A program made the position numbers and the translations under genes. From positions 451,086-515,085 of the forward strand of contig NZ_WEGL01000009.1 in assembly GCF_009604455.1 (NCBI RefSeq): a DNA stretch of 64,000 nucleotides, written 5' to 3'. Below the pieces are notes generated by a model. It searched no databases. It was not told the origin of the DNA and saw only the letters and a program-made list of their open reading frames with translations. Of the stretch, positions 61,366 through 64,000 are shown piece by piece (the first letter of the stretch is position 1; each line of letters opens with the position of its first letter). The stretch comes from Streptomyces sp. RB17 (lineage in GTDB: Bacteria > Actinomycetota > Actinomycetes > Streptomycetales > Streptomycetaceae).

Positions 61366-63036
61366 CTACTCGCCGGACAGCACTGCCTGGGCCGCGCCGC
61401 GCGCCTCCTCGGCGCTCTCCGAGGCCCGCGCGGCCGCCGCGGCTCGCTCGCACTGCGCCAGCGTGTACTTCGCCAGCGTCGCCCGGACATAAGGAATCGA
61501 CGCCGCACCCATGGACAGGGAGGTGACACCCAGACCGGTCAGCACACAGGCCAGCAACGGGTCGGACGCGGCCTCACCGCACACACCACAGCTCTTGCCC
61601 TCGGCCTTGGCCGCCTCCGCGGACAGCGCCACCAGGTCCAGCAGCGCCGGCTGCCACGGGTCCTGAAGCCGCGACACCGCGCCCACCTGCCGGTCGGCGG
61701 CGAACGTGTACTGCGCGAGGTCGTTCGTCCCCAGCGACAGGAACTCGACCTCCTGCAGGATCGAACGCGCCCGCAGCGCGGCCGACGGGATCTCCACCAT
61801 CGCGCCGAACTTCGCCTGCAGTCCCGCCGCACGGCAGGCGTCCGCGAACGCCTTCGCGTCCGCGCGGTCCGCCACCATGGGCGCCATGACCTCGAGGTAG
61901 ACCGGCAGCCCCTCGGCGGCCTTCGCCAGCGCGGTCAGCTGCGTGCGCAGGATCTCGGGGTGGTCCAACAGCGTCCGCAGACCCCGCACACCCAGCGCCG
62001 GGTTCGGCTCGTCGGACGGAGTCAGGAAGTCCAGCGGCTTGTCCGCGCCGGCGTCCAGGACCCGCACGACCACACGACCCTCGGGGAACGCCTCCAGCAC
62101 CTGCCGGTAGGCCTCCACCTGCTTCGCCTCGGAAGGAGCGTTCTTGCTGTCGTCCAGGAACAGGAACTCGGTACGGAACAGACCGACACCCTCAGCCCCG
62201 GCCGCCACGGCTGCCGGTACGTCGGCCGGACCGCCCACATTGGCCAGCAGCGGCACCTTGTGCCCGTCCGCCGTCGCACCCGGCCCGGTCGAGGCGGCCA
62301 GCGCGGCCTTGCGCTCTGCCGCCGCGGCCTCCAGCTCCGCCTTCTTCGCCTCGCTCGGGTTCACGAAGATGTCACCGGTGCTGCCGTCCACGGCGATCAC
62401 CGTGCCCTCGGCCAGCTCACCGGCACCCGGCAGCGCCACGACCGCCGGCACACCCAGCGCCCGCGCCAGGATCGCGCTGTGACTGGTCGGCCCGCCCTCC
62501 TCGGTCACGAAACCGAGCACCAGAGAGGGATCCAGCAGCGCGGTGTCGGCGGGAGCCAGGTCCCGCGCCACGAGTACATAGGGCTGGTCGCTGTCCGGGA
62601 CACCGGGCATCGGAACGCCCAGCAGCCGGGCGACGATACGATTCCGCACATCATCGAGGTCGGCCACCCGGCCGGCGAGGTACTCACCCGCACCGGCCAG
62701 CAGCTCCCGGTACGCCGCGAACGCGTCGTACACCGCGCGCTCGGCCGTGCTGCCGACGGCGATCCGCCGGTCCACGTCCGCCATCAGCTCGGGGTCCTGG
62801 GCCATCATGGCCTGCGCCTCGAGCACGGCCTGGGCCTCGCCCCCCGCCAGATTGCCGCGCGCCATCAGATCGGCGGCCACGGCGTCCACGGCCTGGCGGG
62901 CGCGCCCCTGCTCACGCTCGGCCTCCTCCGCGGGGATCTGCTTGGCCGGCGGCTCCAGCACCGCCGTACCCATGTGCCGAACCTCGCCGATGGCCACGCC
63001 ATGGCTCACGCCGACGCCTCGCAGCGTTGTCTCCAT
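61366..63036 (-). CDS. ptsI: PTS enzyme I
   Basis: A 556-residue phosphotransferase that takes phosphate from phosphoenolpyruvate and passes it to HPr. The phospho-His is His186 in GGPTSHSAILARALGVPAVV, the C-terminal PEP-binding barrel has SLGTNDLAQYTFAADR and the conserved Cys region GKSCGVCGEAASDPLL. N-terminal METTLRGVGVSHGVAIGEV is standard. The upstream binding site reads GAGATGGAG-type. It follows crr by 78 bases, and DasR control through the dre box upstream of crr is expected. Confidence 0.96.
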   Translation of the reverse strand: METTLRGVGVSHGVAIGEVRHMGTAVLEPPAKQIPAEEAEREQGRARQAVDAVAADLMARGNLAGGEAQAVLEAQAMMAQDPELMADVDRRIAVGSTAERAVYDAFAAYRELLAGAGEYLAGRVADLDDVRNRIVARLLGVPMPGVPDSDQPYVLVARDLAPADTALLDPSLVLGFVTEEGGPTSHSAILARALGVPAVVALPGAGELAEGTVIAVDGSTGDIFVNPSEAKKAELEAAAAERKAALAASTGPGATADGHKVPLLANVGGPADVPAAVAAGAEGVGLFRTEFLFLDDSKNAPSEAKQVEAYRQVLEAFPEGRVVVRVLDAGADKPLDFLTPSDEPNPALGVRGLRTLLDHPEILRTQLTALAKAAEGLPVYLEVMAPMVADRADAKAFADACRAAGLQAKFGAMVEIPSAALRARSILQEVEFLSLGTNDLAQYTFAADRQVGAVSRLQDPWQPALLDLVALSAEAAKAEGKSCGVCGEAASDPLLACVLTGLGVTSLSMGAASIPYVRATLAKYTLAQCERAAAAARASESAEEARGAAQAVLSGE

Positions 63037-63114
63037 CTCACCCGTCTCCGATAGTGCGGCGGGTCCCGCCGCCGCGGTGGTTGTCCTGGTCGCCGTCCGA
63101 CGACGGCGTTGTGG

Positions 63115-63564
63115 TCAGTTCCAGGCGAAGAGGCTGTCGCCGGCCTTCACGTCTCCGCTGTCCCGGAGGTCGGAGAGGGACTCGGCCGTGGCTTCGAGGG
63201 CGACGACGGGGCAGACCGGGGACTTGCCGGCGGCCTCGACCGCGGAGGGGTTCCAGCGCACGATGGCCTGGCCGCGCGTCACGGTGTCGCCCTTGTTGAC
63301 GAGCACCTCGAAACCCTCGCCGTTGAGCTGCACCGTGTCGATGCCTAGGTGGGTGAGCACGCCGTGCCCGTTCTCGTCCACCACGACGAAGGCGTGCGGG
63401 TGCAGGGAGACGATGACGCCGTCCACGGGTGCCACGGCCTCGGCGGGCTCACGCACGGGGTCGATCGCGGTACCCGGGCCGACCATGGCCCCGGAGAAGA
63501 CCGGATCCGGCACTTCGGCCAGTCCGATGGCCCGTCCGGCGAGCGGGGACGTCACGGTGGTCAT
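63115..63564 (-). CDS. crr: PTS glucose/GlcNAc-type EIIA
   Basis: A 149-residue EIIA(Glc)-like protein (EIIACrr) that passes phosphate from HPr to membrane EIIB, in Streptomyces mainly for N-acetylglucosamine. His57 in HPHAFVVV and His72 in GVLTHLGIDTVQL are the equivalents of E. coli His75 and His90. GGGAGGCTTCCC precedes ATG. It is the first gene of crr-ptsI and is divergent from an rRNA operon. The dre box at 63678-63693 lies 114 bases upstream. Confidence 0.95.
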   Translation of the reverse strand: MTTVTSPLAGRAIGLAEVPDPVFSGAMVGPGTAIDPVREPAEAVAPVDGVIVSLHPHAFVVVDENGHGVLTHLGIDTVQLNGEGFEVLVNKGDTVTRGQAIVRWNPSAVEAAGKSPVCPVVALEATAESLSDLRDSGDVKAGDSLFAWN

Positions 63565-63677
63565 GGGAAGCCTCCCAAGGAGTGGAGCTGCTTACGCGCC
63601 GTCACTGACTGTCCCGGACGGCGCTGGCAGCAGCGTATGTCATATGAAGTGGCGGTTCCGTATGGAAGCTACCAGCT

Positions 63678-63693
63678 AGTGGTCTAGACCACC
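63678..63693. promoter_or_regulatory. DasR dre operator of crr-ptsI
   Basis: AGTGGTCTAGACCACC contains the perfect 14-bp palindrome GTGGTCTAGACCAC and matches the dre consensus (A-C/G-TGGTCTAGACCA-C/G-T) in all but one position. DasR, a GntR-family sensor of GlcN-6-P, is known to regulate crr-ptsI. The site lies 12 bases before the -35 of the rRNA promoter on the other side. Confidence 0.9.
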
Positions 63694-63705
63694 AACCCCG
63701 TGGAT

Positions 63706-63735
63706 TTGCACCGCCTTCGAGGCTCCGTGTACAGT
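63706..63735 (+). promoter_or_regulatory. rRNA operon promoter, upstream copy
   Basis: TTGCAC (63706-63711) and TACAGT (63730-63735) with an 18-base spacer make a good vegetative promoter facing the rRNA leader. Confidence 0.75.
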
Positions 63736-63842
63736 CGTACTCCTGCTTGGGGCGGAGCGCCGTCAGTGCGCCCTCGCTCAGCAGAACCCAAACTCATCAG
63801 ATCCTATCTCTGGATCCGCTTCTGCATGTCCGCAGGGTGGTG

Positions 63843-63872
63843 GTCAGAGAGACGGAAAAACCCTGGTAGAGT
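63843..63872 (+). promoter_or_regulatory. rRNA operon promoter, downstream copy
   Basis: GTCAGA (63843-63848) and TAGAGT (63867-63872) are 18 bases apart. The box CCTGGTAGAGTTGG resembles the core rRNA promoters of Streptomyces rrn operons. Confidence 0.65.
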
Positions 63873-64000
63873 TGGAAACACCGAAGGGAAGCGCCCGGAG
63901 GAAAGCCCGAGAGGGTGAGTACGAAGGAAGCGACCGTTCCTTGAGAACTCAACAGCGTGCCAAAAGTCAACGCCAGATATGTTGATACCCCGTCTTCGGT
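63873..64000 (+). other. rRNA operon leader, 5' of 16S rRNA
   Basis: The sequence with TTGAGAACTCAACAGCGTGC (63941-63960) and CAACGCCAGATATGTTGATA is the conserved leader of actinobacterial rRNA operons, including a boxA-like antitermination element. The mature 16S gene should begin shortly beyond the right edge and is not in the window. Confidence 0.85.

Noticed and set aside
63873..64000. 16S rRNA gene start within the window
   Set aside because: The sequence is the pre-16S leader. The conserved start of mature 16S rRNA is not reached.

Overview
The window is a stretch of chromosome from a Streptomyces or a very close relative. The evidence is very high G+C with strong third-position GC bias, GTG starts and leaderless genes, a conservon (cvnABCD), rbpA preceded by a SigR-type promoter, DasR-type dre operators, one bldA-type TTA codon, and the conserved block crr-ptsI next to an rRNA leader. 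From memory, the gene order resembles the S. coelicolor core region between a chitinase and an rRNA operon. No CRISPR array, transposase, integrase, tRNA or complete rRNA gene is visible. About 53 genes are supported and coding density is high.

Layout. 1-6.7 kb: start of a TPR protein, a uridine-kinase-like P-loop protein that may start at ATT, a conserved protein with a TTA codon, an APC amino-acid permease, an exported C39-like protein, a 48-residue membrane peptide and a TetR regulator. 6.7-12.5 kb: a secreted GH18 chitinase with dre-like boxes, an acyl-CoA dehydrogenase, then a lipid-type pair (AttH/hydratase-like protein plus APH-like phosphotransferase) under a sharp inverted repeat. 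12.7-26.5 kb: Lrp regulator, amidohydrolase, polyprenol-phosphate mannose synthase, FxsA, RbpA, an Atg22-like transporter, glycerophosphodiesterase, a YczE membrane protein divergent from a MocR regulator, a membrane-anchored ATPase with a tiny membrane partner, and ankyrin and HEAT repeat proteins. 26.6-30.4 kb: a tightly overlapping operon of two glycosyltransferases and an SGNH hydrolase with a repetitive tail.

30.8-40.4 kb: a DUF1445 hydro-lyase divergent from its likely GntR regulator. It is followed by the most unusual locus, a three-gene operon whose products look like a kleisin-type subunit, a winged-helix-type subunit and a 1581-residue SMC/MukB-like ATPase. The set resembles MksBEF or Wadjet JetABC but has no JetD/MksG nuclease nearby, and Asn stands where the Walker B glutamate is expected.

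40.8-49.8 kb: conservon cvnABCD, glycerol kinase and glycerol facilitator, and an EAL-CBS-GGDEF protein with a BldD-like box upstream. 50-55.5 kb: a thiolase/DUF35 pair carrying the same 15-bp operator type as the 9.8-kb pair, an exported VanX-like dipeptidase, a leaderless Nudix hydrolase and a GH31 glycosidase. 55.7-64 kb: acetoacetyl-CoA synthetase, a MocR regulator divergent from an MFS exporter, a conserved hypothetical gene, and PTS ptsI and crr. Crr is divergent across a perfect dre box from the promoters and leader of an rRNA operon whose 16S gene lies just past the end.

How genes work together: DasR probably links chitin breakdown at 7-8 kb to PTS uptake at 61-63.7 kb. A shared unknown regulator probably links the two acyl-CoA/lipid loci at 9.8 and 51.6 kb. 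Envelope functions recur (Ppm, glycosyltransferases, SGNH hydrolase, VanX-like peptidase, glycerol uptake).
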